Below are positions 28,857-39,507 of a DNA stretch of 64,000 bases, in pieces. Source of the stretch: Caenorhabditis elegans. Lineage: Eukaryota; Nematoda; Chromadorea; Rhabditida; Rhabditidae. The first letter of the stretch is position 1. Each line of letters opens with the position of its first letter. The translations under genes were made by a program, and so were the position numbers. The notes under the pieces are model-generated. The model made no database searches and was not told the origin of the DNA. It saw only the letters and a program-made list of their open reading frames with translations. Location of the stretch: positions 13,268,001 through 13,332,000 of the forward strand of contig NC_003281.10 of assembly GCF_000002985.6 (NCBI RefSeq). The letters run 5' to 3'.

Positions 28857-30786
28857 ATGCAAGAAGACGACTCGGTGAAACCTTTTCAGACCGTCGGCGC
28901 TCACAGAGATCTCATTCATTGTGTATGTTGGCTTGATTTCGAAAAATTAGATAAAAACTGAAGATTTTTATTTCCAGGTTTCATTCGATCCTCATGGCCG
29001 ACGAATGGCAACATGTGCCAGCGATATGACAATGGCGATTTGGGATCGAAAGCCAGACGGAAATTGGCGTAGATCTGCACACTGGAAGGTAGAAAAGAAA
29101 TTTCAGAAAATAAAATAATTTTCCTCATTTCAGTGTCATGGTGGAGCAGTTTGGCGCGTTATTTGGGCTCATCCGGAATTTGGGCAGATTGTTGCGTAAG
29201 AAACTAGAAACTGTCACCCGAATATACTTTATTGATTGATTTTCAGCACCTGCTCCTACGACAGAACGATTGTAATTTGGGAGGAGCAAATTGTGAGATC
29301 AGAGAAAGATCTGAGTGAGTATAATTCGCTCTAAATATAATCCAAAACATTATGTATCTCTCAGAGCAAAAAGAATCCCAATGGATCCGAAGAACAATCA
29401 TCTCCGATAATCGTTCAGACGTCACCGATATCTGCTTCTCCCCGCGCCATCTGGGTCTCATGATGGCATCATGCAACGTTCTCGGAACCGTCAGAATCTA
29501 CGAAGCACCGGATATTGTGGACGCTTCTCGATGGAATCTTATTCACGAGCTTCAAGCGTTTCATACCCGATGTGGATGTGTCACATGGTCACTTTCTCGT
29601 ATGCACCGCCCGTTGATTGCTGTTGGTTCGGATGAGAAGAAGGCAGAGAACAAGAAACGAGTTGTGATCTATGAGAATATTGATGGATTGAGGAAATGGC
29701 AGCGAATCAACTCATTAGTCTTCGATCTACCATGCCCGATTACTGATTTGAAGTAGGAAGAACACGCTCTCCTCGGAGCCGAATAATTATTACAGCGCGC
29801 TTGCCTTTCCATTGAAAATAGCAGATTTTTCAGTATTAAAAAATCCGCTCTTTGAATAATTTTTTGTCTAGAAATTCCAAAAAATAATCGAATTTTCTAA
29901 AATCCGATATTTATCGGATTTGTGTCTAAAAATTTCAAAAACAATCGTATTTTCTTGAAAAATCCGCAATTTTATCAATTTTTTGCCTGAAAATTTTAAA
30001 AATAATTGAAATGTTCTGAAAATTCCGCTATTTTAACAAAATTCAAAAAATATTTAAAATTTTCTTGAAAAATCCGCTATTTTAACAATTTTTTGTCTAA
30101 AAATTCCAACAAAAAAAATTGAATTTTCTGGAAAAGTCCGCAGTTTTATCAATTTTTTGTCTGAAAATTCCAAAAATTATTGGAATTTTCTTGAAAAATT
30201 CGCTATTTTAATAATTTTTGTCTAAAAATTTCAAAAAAAATCGAATTTTCTTGAAAAATCCGCTATTTTATCAATTTTTTGTCTGAAAATTTCAAAAAAA
30301 AATTTCCGCTATTTTAACTATAATATTTAAAATGTTCAGATTCTCGCCGATATCGATGGTGGATTCGCATCAATTAGCCGTTGCATCAGGCGATGTTCAC
30401 GTCTACAACATCAAAGTGGCTCGTTCGGCGATTCTCGAAGAAGACGGTGTCGAGAATCCGATTCAGCTGGCGGATTACAATCTGATCAAGGTGGCACTGC
30501 TCGGGGATCATCGAAAAGCATGGAGGCTTCGATATAATCTCATGGGATCAGTCATCTCGTCGACGAGCTTGGATGGAACACTGAGATCCTGGAAATGTTG
30601 GGAAAAAATCAAAAAGAGTCAAAAATGAAATAAAATTGATTTTCAGCACTCTTCGTGAACCAATGGGTAAAGCTGAGTGAGATGAATGTCGACGACTACG
30701 TTCCATCGCCTGAAGAAGTTCGCGCCTTCATCTCATCGAAAACTACCGAACGTCTTCCATCACAACTCGAGAAAACCTATTTCTAA
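28857..30786 (+). CDS. npp-18: Nucleoporin Seh1 homologue
   Basis: WD40 beta-propeller of the nuclear pore Nup107-160 (Y) complex; family members also act in the GATOR2 complex. Exons: 28857-28922, 28978-29088, 29134-29195, 29247-29314, 29365-29752, 30340-30596, 30647-30786; 363 residues. Family landmarks: HRDLIHCVSFDPHGRRMATC, GGAVWRVIWAHPEFGQ, DVTDICFSPRHLGLMMA, RIYEAPD, PLIAVGSDEKK and a last WD-like TLRSWK, all collinear with human SEH1. The ATG is 5 nt after a TTTTCAG acceptor. It is divergent from set-25 with the MULE between them. The 587-nt intron before 30340 carries a solo foldback end and short tandem repeats. Confidence 0.95.
29763..30325 (+). repeat. Solo P5 end and TCCGCTATTTTA tandem repeats in npp-18 intron
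   Basis: Starts with CACGCTCTCCTCGGAGCCGA and AATAATTATTACAGCGCGCT, one end of the P5 foldback, then 7-8 imperfect units built from AAATCCGCTATTTTAACAAT and TTTTTGTCTAAAAATT (about 62 bp). Confidence 0.7.
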
Positions 30787-31378
30787 CGATATTTTTCTCT
30801 ATTTTTTCTCGCCGATCATTTTTTTTCCGAATGATTTCTTATCAAAGCGTGTATTATTATTTGTTATCATCATCTGAAAACTGAAAACCGAGAACATTAT
30901 CACCGATTTTTTTTTGATGTTTAAGTATTTTATCAATCTTCTGTTTAATTTTCAGATTTTTCATGCTGATCGGTTTCTGCAAGAATTAAACATTCCACTT
31001 ATCTAACTTATGTAATTTTCAACGGTTTTTGTGCCTAGAAATATTTTTTGGACGTTTTTGTTAATTCTTTTTGCATTCAACATTCACCTAAATTCGAAAA
31101 TTAAATATTTACTGAAACCCGATACTGTCTTTTTCACAGTTTCCACAATACCTCCATCAATTATTGTTGATTTTATCTCTTTTCCAAATCTAGGGATAGT
31201 GGGTTACTCGCAGAGAAATAGAGAAACGGCAAGGTCATTTACCTGGCCTTTTCTCATCCACACATGTCGGAATAATTGTGGTATTAGTGTCCTTATCTGC
31301 AAAATTTCGATTTTTTAAAACTTTTGTTGTCTTTTCCACAATTTTATTGCAAAATTTAAGCACTTTCTAATTTTCAGA
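30787..31378 (+). other. Intergenic between npp-18 and the phosphoglucomutase gene
   Basis: 592 bp, AT-rich, same-strand neighbours. It must hold the npp-18 3' end and the promoter of the next gene. I see no perfect AATAAA close to npp-18 and no repeat. Confidence 0.5.
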
Positions 31379-34300
31379 ATGACTCTTGGATGTGCAAAGC
31401 TTGACAAGCAAGTTGCCGATTGGCTCGCTTGGGATAAGAATGATAAGAATCGTAATGAAATTCAAAAGCTGGTTGATGAGAAGAACGTTGATGCATTGAA
31501 AGCTCGTATGGATACTCGATTGGTTTTTGGAACTGCTGGTGAGAAGAAAATAATATTACACAGCTGCAGTGTGTAAACGGTGGAAGAAACGCAGCTATAT
31601 TGGGACAAAGGGAGGAAGACCCGAAATTGTGTAGATTTACAGAGTGTGAATCTTCATTATTACGGGAATGCATATTGCGCAACTTATTTGACGCGCAAAA
31701 TATCTCATAGCGAAAGCTACAATAATTCTTTTAATGGCTACTGTAGTCAATTTTCGAAACAATCTGTATCTGTCGCTATTCGAAAAACATTTATTCTCGA
31801 AAACCGAGCCCACACGTGGAGTCAGAAAGTCCCATTTCGCTTTGATCTACAAAAAATGCGGGAGAAGAGACGCAGAGTTCTTAGCCGAATTCGCATGGTT
31901 AAGAGCGTGCTGGCGCCACATTTTTCTGGTAAAAAATTCCCGCATTTTTTGTAGATCAAGCTATATTGGGACAGCCAGACACCAAGTGAGCCCATAAATC
32001 TACACAAGCGCTACACTAGTTTAAAGAATTACTGTAGTTTTCGCTACGAGATATTTTGCGCAATGCGCATTCTCAAAGATTTGTGTTCCCGTATCACACG
32101 GTCCCCACATCTCTGCGTCTCTCCACTGTCTACACTCTGAAGAAGCTGGGTGATATTAACAGGAGAACAGTAGAGATTCAAAAGTACAGCTCAAAATATA
32201 AACGTATTTTTTCCAGGTGTCCGTTCTCCAATGCAAGCTGGATTTGGACGCCTCAACGATCTTACAATCATCCAAATCACGCACGGATTCGCTCGACACA
32301 TGCTGAACGTCTATGGACAACCGAAGAACGGAGTCGCCATCGGATTTGATGGACGTTACAACAGTCGACGTTTCGCAGAGCTCTCGGCGAACGTCTTTGT
32401 TCGTAACAATATTCCAGTTTATCTTTTCTCTGAAGTCTCTCCAACTCCTGTTGTCTCGTGGGCAACGATTAAGCTGGGATGTGATGCTGGACTTATTATT
32501 ACTGCATCACATAATCCAAAGGAAGACAATGGATATAAGGCGTACTGGAGCAATGGAGCTCAGGTAAATAGATCAATATTTAAGATTTAATTCTTTTTAA
32601 GATTAAAAAAGAAAAGGTTTTTTTTGCAGATCATTGGACCACATGACACGGAAATTGTTAGAATCAAAGAGGCCGAGCCACAGCCGAGAGATGAGTACTG
32701 GGACTTGAGTGAACTCAAATCTTCGCCACTTTTCCATTCAGCTGATGTTGTAATTGACCCGTATTTTGAAGTTGAGAAATCGTTGAACTTCACTAGGTTT
32801 GTAGAAATTTTAAAAAATCGTTTAAAAAAAGGTAAATCCAATAATATTTTCAGAGAAATCAATGGCTCAACTCCGCTGAAATTCACGTATTCCGCGTTCC
32901 ATGGAATCGGCTATCACTACACAAAACGAATGTTCGCCGAATTTGGATTCCCAGCTTCATCGTTCATTTCGGTGGCCGAGCAACAAGATCCAAACCCAGA
33001 TTTTCCAACAATTCCATTCCCAAATCCAGAAGAAGGACGAAAAGTGCTCACGCTGGCGATGGAAACTGCCGATAAAAATGGATCGACAGTTATTTTAGCC
33101 AACGATCCAGACGCCGACAGAATTCAAATGGCCGAGAAGCAGAAAGAGTAAGTTTTTTGAATTTCCAAAATATATATTTTAAAAAATTTTATTTTCAAAA
33201 AAATTCAATTTTCAGCGGCGAATGGCGTGTGTTCACTGGTAATGAGATGGGCGCTCTCATCACTTGGTGGATTTGGACAAACTGGAGAAAAGCGAATCCG
33301 AATGCTGATGCATCAAAAGTATACATTCTGAATAGTGCTGTGTCCTCACAAATTGTCAAGACAATTGCTGATGCAGAAGGTGAAATTTAATTTCGAAAGA
33401 GAAAAATTTGCTTTTTGATGAAAAAGATACAATTTTTTCAAAAAAATGCTGAAATTAAACCGTGCGGCAATGTTGCAAAACCGCGTACCGCGGAATTGCG
33501 TGTCCGCGGCACGCCATTTCGCAATTTCGCCGCATGGTTTTAGTTTTTTCCTAATTTTTAAAAACAATCTTGCAAGATTTTGATAAATACGAAAAAGAAG
33601 CCGAGTTTTTTTTTTGAAAAACATTGAAAAACGAAAATTTTCGATTTTCCGGAAAATCTAATTATATTTTTTAAAAATCAGAAAATTAACAATAATATTC
33701 GAATTTTTATCCAAGTTTTGTAAATTTTGATGAAAAACTACATAAAGAAACCTACAATTTTCTTTTAAAACTTTTTTTAAAAATCGAGAATCGAAAGAAA
33801 AACTTTCGTTTTTCGATTTTAGTTGAAAAAAAAATTCGAATTTTTTTCGTTCTACCGACTAAAAATCAACATTTTTGAAGAATTTTAAGTAATTTTTGCC
33901 AAAAAAAAAGCAGCAGCCCTGTTTAGAATATAAAATATTAAAATTACAATTAACAAAAAAAAACTATAAAATTCAGGCTTCAAAAACGAGACCACCCTGA
34001 CCGGATTCAAATGGATGGGAAATCGAGCCGAGGAGCTCCGTGCCGATGGAAATCAGGTCATTCTGGCGTGGGAAGAATCGATCGGATACATGCCAGGGCA
34101 TACCATGGACAAGGACGGCGTGTCCGCTGCCGCAGTTTTCGCCGAAATCGCCGCTTTCCTTCACGCGGAGGGAAAATCGTTGCAAGACCAGCTGTACGCT
34201 CTCTACAATCGATATGGCTTCCATTTGGTCAGATCCACTTATTGGATGGTACCGGCTCCGGAGGTCACCAAGAAGCTCTTCAGCACATTGAGAGCCGATC

Positions 34301-34632
34301 TGAAGTTCCCGACGAAAATCGGAGAAGCCGAAGTGGCATCCGTGAGAGACTTGACGATCGGATACGACAACTCAAAGCCCGACAATAAGCCCGTTCTTCC
34401 ACTCTCGACTTCCTCGGAAATGGTGACTTTCTTCCTTAAAACTGGAAGTGTCACTACTCTCCGAGCATCTGGTACTGAGCCAAAAATCAAGTACTATATT
34501 GAACTCATCACTGCTCCGGGAAAAACGCAGAATGATCTGGAAAGTGTGATTTCTGAGATGGATCAACTCGAGAAGGATGTCGTCGCTACACTTTTGAGAC
34601 CACAGCAATTTGGACTGATTCCAAGAAAATAA
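31379..34632 (+). CDS. Phosphoglucomutase / phosphopentomutase, PGM2 type
   Basis: Cytosolic alpha-D-phosphohexomutase; the PGM2 branch interconverts pentose 1- and 5-phosphates (and glucose phosphates) and links nucleoside breakdown to central metabolism. Exons: 31379-31538, 32217-32563, 32630-32796, 32854-33147, 33216-33379, 33977-34632; 595 residues, near the family's usual size. Active-site parts: phosphoserine loop TASHNPKEDNGYK with the Ser near 151; metal loop NDPDADRIQM with Asp near 309, 311 and 313; sugar-binding WEESIGYMPGH; phosphate-binding RASGTEPKIKYY near the C-terminus. All are intact. The ATG is 2 nt after a TTTTCAG acceptor. Intron 1 contains nested foldback repeats. I recall the locus as Y43F4B.5 and know no firm symbol. 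Confidence 0.93.
31655..32100. mobile_element. Family P1 foldback with a second foldback inserted, in PGM intron 1
   Basis: P1 left arm 31660-31750 and right arm 31988-32096, but 237 bp apart instead of the usual <100. Between them sits another palindrome with GATCTACAAAAAATGCGGG at 31848 and its complement ending at 31958, followed by GGGACAGCCAGACACC. The same inner palindrome is found at 48971-49070. Confidence 0.75.
33440..33545. repeat. Short GC-rich inverted repeat in a PGM intron
   Basis: AAACCGTGCGGCAATGTTGC at 33457 is mirrored by TTCGCCGCATGGTTT ending at 33541. The centre holds GTACCGCGGAATTGCG. Confidence 0.55.
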
Positions 34633-35020
34633 AAATTTTTGTCTTGAATAAGAATCAAAAAATGTTTATAAATCTATTTGCATTCCGATATATTGTAGTC
34701 TTCTTCTATTGTGATAATTAATTTTTCAATTTATTTCCCCAATAAATTACTGAACGTTCTAAAAGCTGTACGCAAAACCAAACGAAGACATTAAAGTGTG
34801 TAAACTTTCAATTTTATTGAAGCATTTTGAGAAAAAATGGATAAGAAAAATGCCTAATAGGTTTACTTAATTTAAAATCATCTATTTAAGACAGAATGGG
34901 GGGTCAAACGACACAATTTAGTACCCGAATACTATTATTCACAGTAAAAGTTAATTAATCATTAGTTGACAGGAGGAGGCATTGGTGTGTTAAATATTTT
35001 TCACACACAAAACTTGGAAT
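34633..35020. terminator. Tail-to-tail 3' ends of the phosphoglucomutase and klp-19 genes
   Basis: AATAAA at 34741-34746 (plus) serves the phosphoglucomutase gene. TTTATT at 34813-34818 is an AATAAA on the minus strand for klp-19, 203 bp past its stop. The predicted cleavage sites are separated by only tens of bases and no other gene fits. Confidence 0.7.
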
Positions 35021-38000
35021 TTAGAGCGGTCCAAGATCCGTTCGACGACTCTTTCGCTTGATGGGAGGAACACCGTCTGCTTCCGACGTTGGAGCTGCAC
35101 CGATCACGAATGTTGAGTTGGAAGGAGACGGTTGCGAATCGTCCAACACAATAGTGGCAGAATTGAACGAATCTTTGACGAAGGTGGCATTGTTCATTGC
35201 CTCGTTTTCAATGTCTTCATCTTCTTCTGTTAGACGGGTATCATCGTCACATTTGATTGGAGACATCGCCACTCGTCTGAAAATAAAAATATATTAGCAG
35301 TTATTAACCATTTCTGTTGGAAGATTCGCAACAAGACTCTGTGATCAGCTTTTAATTTGTGATCATTTCCATCGAGCATCACCTGCTCTAACCCAATTCA
35401 ACTCGTCAATTCAGGATTTAAAAAATCAAATGTAGGCCTCGCATCTGACGGAGGAACGCAAAAAATTTACGCGTACCCGCCTTGTAAAGGCCAGTTAATG
35501 TCAGAATGACTCAATATGACATTTTCGTTTAAAATTTTCACGAAAATGCACTCAAGAGTTCGTTGATTGGGAGAGCTGGTGAATGGCTCACGGTCAGACC
35601 TTTTACTATAGTCATCATTTCACAGGAATCTTTTTGAAAATGAATTTACATTTAAAAACGACAAACCTTTTGACATTGTCATCAGTTGTCCGATTCATCT
35701 CAACAGCCAACAGGGAGTGATCTTTGCGCTTTTGGTGTCTCGAGTCATCCATGGTCACATCCTCCGAGTTAACGACGTTTCCATAGTACTTGACAGCACG
35801 ACGAGCACGTTCATTCCTCTGGAGCTCCGGTTTTGGTGTCAATCCTCCCATGAAGTTTGTCGTTTTACGCTGAAATATTAACACATTGAAATACTGAAAA
35901 CATTAAATTTAAAACTCACTCTCGACGCTTTTTTGACCTTCTGCTCCACATCGCAGAATTGGTTTTTCAGGGATTCGAATTGTTGAATCGCATTCTCATC
36001 GACCCGATTTTCCTTGATCAAGCACAGGAGGAAAGCGATCTTTTCATGCAATCCAGACTTGGCATCTTCCAGACATTGAGCCAACTCTCTGTATTTTGCT
36101 CTCATCTCCTCATCCTCCTTCTTTCTCTTCTCCTCGTGGCTGGCTTTCGAAGCAATTTTCGCCGTGAACTCGGACTTTGTTCGCGCCAACTTGAATTCGA
36201 GTTCGATCTCTTTTCGGATGTGAGCAACTGCCTGAGCATAGACAGCTTCGAATGCTGGTCGCATCTCGGCCGGAACCTTCTCCCAACGACTATTCGCTCT
36301 CTCCTCGTTCCCAGCGATCGTTTCGTTTCTCAACGAATCCTTGATCTCTTCGTTCAGTGTTTCCAGCGAAGCACGTAGGAAAGTCAGCTCCTTTTGCCGT
36401 TTCACTTCGAACTCTTCCTCTCCTTCAATGACTACGGAAACGTTGGGGTCGGCGCTCGCAGATATACGTCTCTGAAAAGAAGAATTTGAAAAATTGGAAA
36501 TTGTAACTACAGACAGAGAATTGCAATAAACATTCTGACACAACACATTAAAAAAAACCACAAACATTCACCGAGTCGGGACTTTCACAACACTGATCAA
36601 AATCTAATAGAGCATCGTCATATTGGCAATCCAAATGATTACAGTATTTCGTGAATGTTGAATCAAAATCGTCCGTCTCATTAATACAGCGACGCCTGCC
36701 TTTTGAATAACGAAGACATTTCTGAAGATGTTAGTAGAACATGCAAACGGAGACAAAATAGGACAATGGGAAAAACAGACACAATAACATACCCTCTTTC
36801 CGCCCTCAAATTTCATCGACTCGACTGTATTGATATTTTGCATTAGATCATGTCTCTGACGTCGGAGATCTTCACACAGCCAGTGGGAACGCTGAGCACA
36901 CATCTCATGTTCCAGTTCCTCTTCGATCATATTCTGAAAGAAAACCTTTAGTTTCAATGGATATTGCCTTGACTGATTGTACCTGAAGAGCCGATGCATT
37001 TGTTGGCGAACTTTTCCGATTGGCTCGTTTGAGATTCAGCTCACGAAGTGTCTTGTTGGCACGGTTGGCTTCTGTGAGTCTCATCTGAAGCACAGTCAAC
37101 TTCTGATCGGTCATTCTCTTCTGGATGGCAACGTCGTTTTCTCTCTTCTGAAGTTTCGACTTCATTTGAGCCATTTCTCGTTCGTGTTTCTGCTTGAACG
37201 CTTGGAACTTGCTTGCTTCGGCACGTTGTTCACGAAGAAGACGAAGCCTTTGAGTTTTGAGATTCTTCAGCTCGTCTTCCGTCTTTTTCAGCGTCTCCTC
37301 CATGCGACGACGCGTCTCTTGAAGTTTCTTCATGTCGTTGAGAACCTTCTTGTCCTCCGCATGCTGCCGCTCCAAATCTTTCAGCTTCTGACGACGTTCT
37401 TCAGCAAGTTTTGCCGCTGTTGTGACTTTCTTGCCTTCCTGACGAAGCTTGTTCATCTCCGTCTCAAGCTCACTGATTCTAACGACAAGTTGCGTCTTTT
37501 CAGACTCCCTTTGCTGCATAGCCTCTATGAATGCTCGCTGCTCATCCAGTGCCTTTTGCCTGTTCTCGTCCTTCATCGCGATCTGCTTCTCCAAGTCATC
37601 CAACTCGGCTTGCAACTCGGGAAGTCGTTCGGTATCGTAGATTGTGTCATCTTGTCCACCAAGTGCCGTTTCATCGTTGTCATCGTCGGCGAGAGTCGTC
37701 GATTCTTCGGTATCTCCAACCACTTGTTGAATGGATCGAACCACTTCAGCTGCATCAAGCATCTCCTCATTCAGGACGGTGTTACGGACGTCTGTGAGCA
37801 TTGATTGGAGTTTAGCTTTGTCTTCTTCCAAGCGAGAGTTCTTCTGGGTCAGGGCACTCTGTAAAATTGACATTGATATTGGTCAGCATTAGAATAAAAA
37901 AGCTTTAAAACCTACCATTCGAATGATGCACTCGGATTGCTTCATAGCACGCTCCTTCAACTGCTCAGTCTTCCGAACAACTTCCTCCTTGAGAGAAAGA

Positions 38001-39192
38001 ATCTCTGCAGAATTGTTCGCATCGTTGAAGCGGACTTCAGCCGGCGCGATTCCTTGCTTCAGGTCAGCATTCTCTTTCTGAAGGCGCTTCAGTTGAGCTT
38101 GTAGGATGGCGATCTCCTCGGCTTTCGGATTTTTGTTGACTATCGGCTTGTTCTTGATCTGCTTGGCACGATCTGCATAGCGAAGCGTGTTGAGAGTCTC
38201 TTGAGAGTTGGAATCAGCGGGAGAGATGCAGGCAAGAAAGACTGTGAACGAATTTCCACCGAGAGAATCTTGAAGGACGCGGGTGATCACAGAGTTTCTG
38301 TATGGGATGTGCTTCTGCTTCGTGGCCAACGCTGCGATGACTTGGGAAAGAATCAAAAGTCCACCATTGATGTTGATGCCTTCTTTCATACGATTTCCTT
38401 CGGCTTCCGTCTTCTTCAGCCTCTCGGATCCAGCCAAATCGACCAATTGGAGCTTCGCGCTGAATGCGCTATCACACTCTGCAGTGGCAGTTTTCTCCAC
38501 GAACACTGTGAAAACCGCATGAGACCTGCTGGACATGGCGTTCATCGCAGTTTCCGCCTTTGTTCGATAGTGGCATCCGACTGCCAGCTGCTTGAGCGCT
38601 CCCTTCAAATCGATAACAGGAACTGCCGTCAGATTCACGACGGTGCAGTTCTTCTCGTCTCCGTGCACATTCAGCTTGACTTTGTCCGGACGAAGAAGGT
38701 CGTACACGTTGTCTCCGTAGACCTCGAACATGGAAACGGTCACCGCAAACGATTCTGGAGCCTCGGTGTTCATGATTCTTTGGAACAACGCACTGACGAG
38801 ACGCGGAATAATTCCACGACGCATTTCGTCGGTGCCAACGTTGTCTTCAGTGCCCATGGTGTAGGTCTTTCCACTTCCAGTTTGTCCATAAGCCAACACT
38901 GTCGCATTGAAACCCGCGAAAATTCGATCCAACAAGGGCAGTGCAGTTGTCTCGTAGACGCTCTCCTGATCCGACGTGTCAGCAAAGACCGCATCGAAGG
39001 TGAACGTTGCCGACTCGTTTATCACTATCTGAAAAACAAAGATTTTAGGATTTTTCGGATAAAACGCAGGAAAAAACTAACCTGCTTTGTGTTCTCGTAA
39101 AACTGGACACATCGACTTGCGCCTTCCTTAGTCTCTCGACCATTCATAGGCCGAGCACGGACCACAACCCGGAGAGAAGCATCGGAGCTCAT
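35021..39192 (-). CDS. klp-19: Chromokinesin, kinesin-4 (KIF4) family
   Basis: Plus-end-directed chromokinesin; in C. elegans KLP-19 acts between chromosomes and spindle microtubules (polar ejection, central spindle). Exons: 39082-39192, 37916-39028, 36983-37858, 36793-36933, 36572-36721, 36471 down to 35920, 35667-35869, 35021-35276; 1,133 residues with every exon, 1,083 without the 150-nt exon at 36572-36721. Motor domain first: VVVRARPMNGRE, P-loop GQTGSGKT at 85-92, switch I NAMSSRSHAVF, switch II LVDLAGSERLKK. A long coiled coil follows (about 330-900), then a basic tail with RKTTNFMGGLTPKPE and KRKSRRTDLGPL. Divergent from the transporter gene (315-bp shared promoter). Confidence 0.95.
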
Positions 39193-39507
39193 CTCGGGAA
39201 GAAAACACGAAAATGAATGATTTTTCACGAATGAATGAGAGGGGGGGGGGGCGGAGGCTTTTGAAATCAAAATTTCGCGCCGCGAGTGTATTTACGGACA
39301 AGACGTCAGAGTTCACGCACAATTGCGGACCCAGTGAAAAAAAAAATGTTTTTCTGTTTTTATTTAATTAATGAAGAAGTTCTTCATCATTTTGCTCACT
39401 TTTCTCTGTATTTTAACATGTTTTCTTCCCGAGATTAAGCCATAAACCTTCGAAAATGAGCAAATTATCACTAAATATATTGATTTTAAAATAATTTTCA
39501 GCGAAAA
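39193..39507. promoter_or_regulatory. Divergent promoter of klp-19 and the transporter gene
   Basis: 315 bp between two start codons on opposite strands. A run of ten G at 39241-39250 and a GAATGA direct repeat lie on the klp-19 side. An ATTTTCAG acceptor at 39501 is just upstream of the transporter ATG. Confidence 0.5.

Noticed and set aside
31580..31997. Plus-strand frames of 87-124 codons in PGM intron 1
   Set aside because: They run through two nested foldback repeats and are not joined to PGM exons.
35959..39100. Long plus-strand frames opposite klp-19 (up to 299 codons)
   Set aside because: Antisense shadows of the long klp-19 exons; codon pattern and homology belong to the minus strand.
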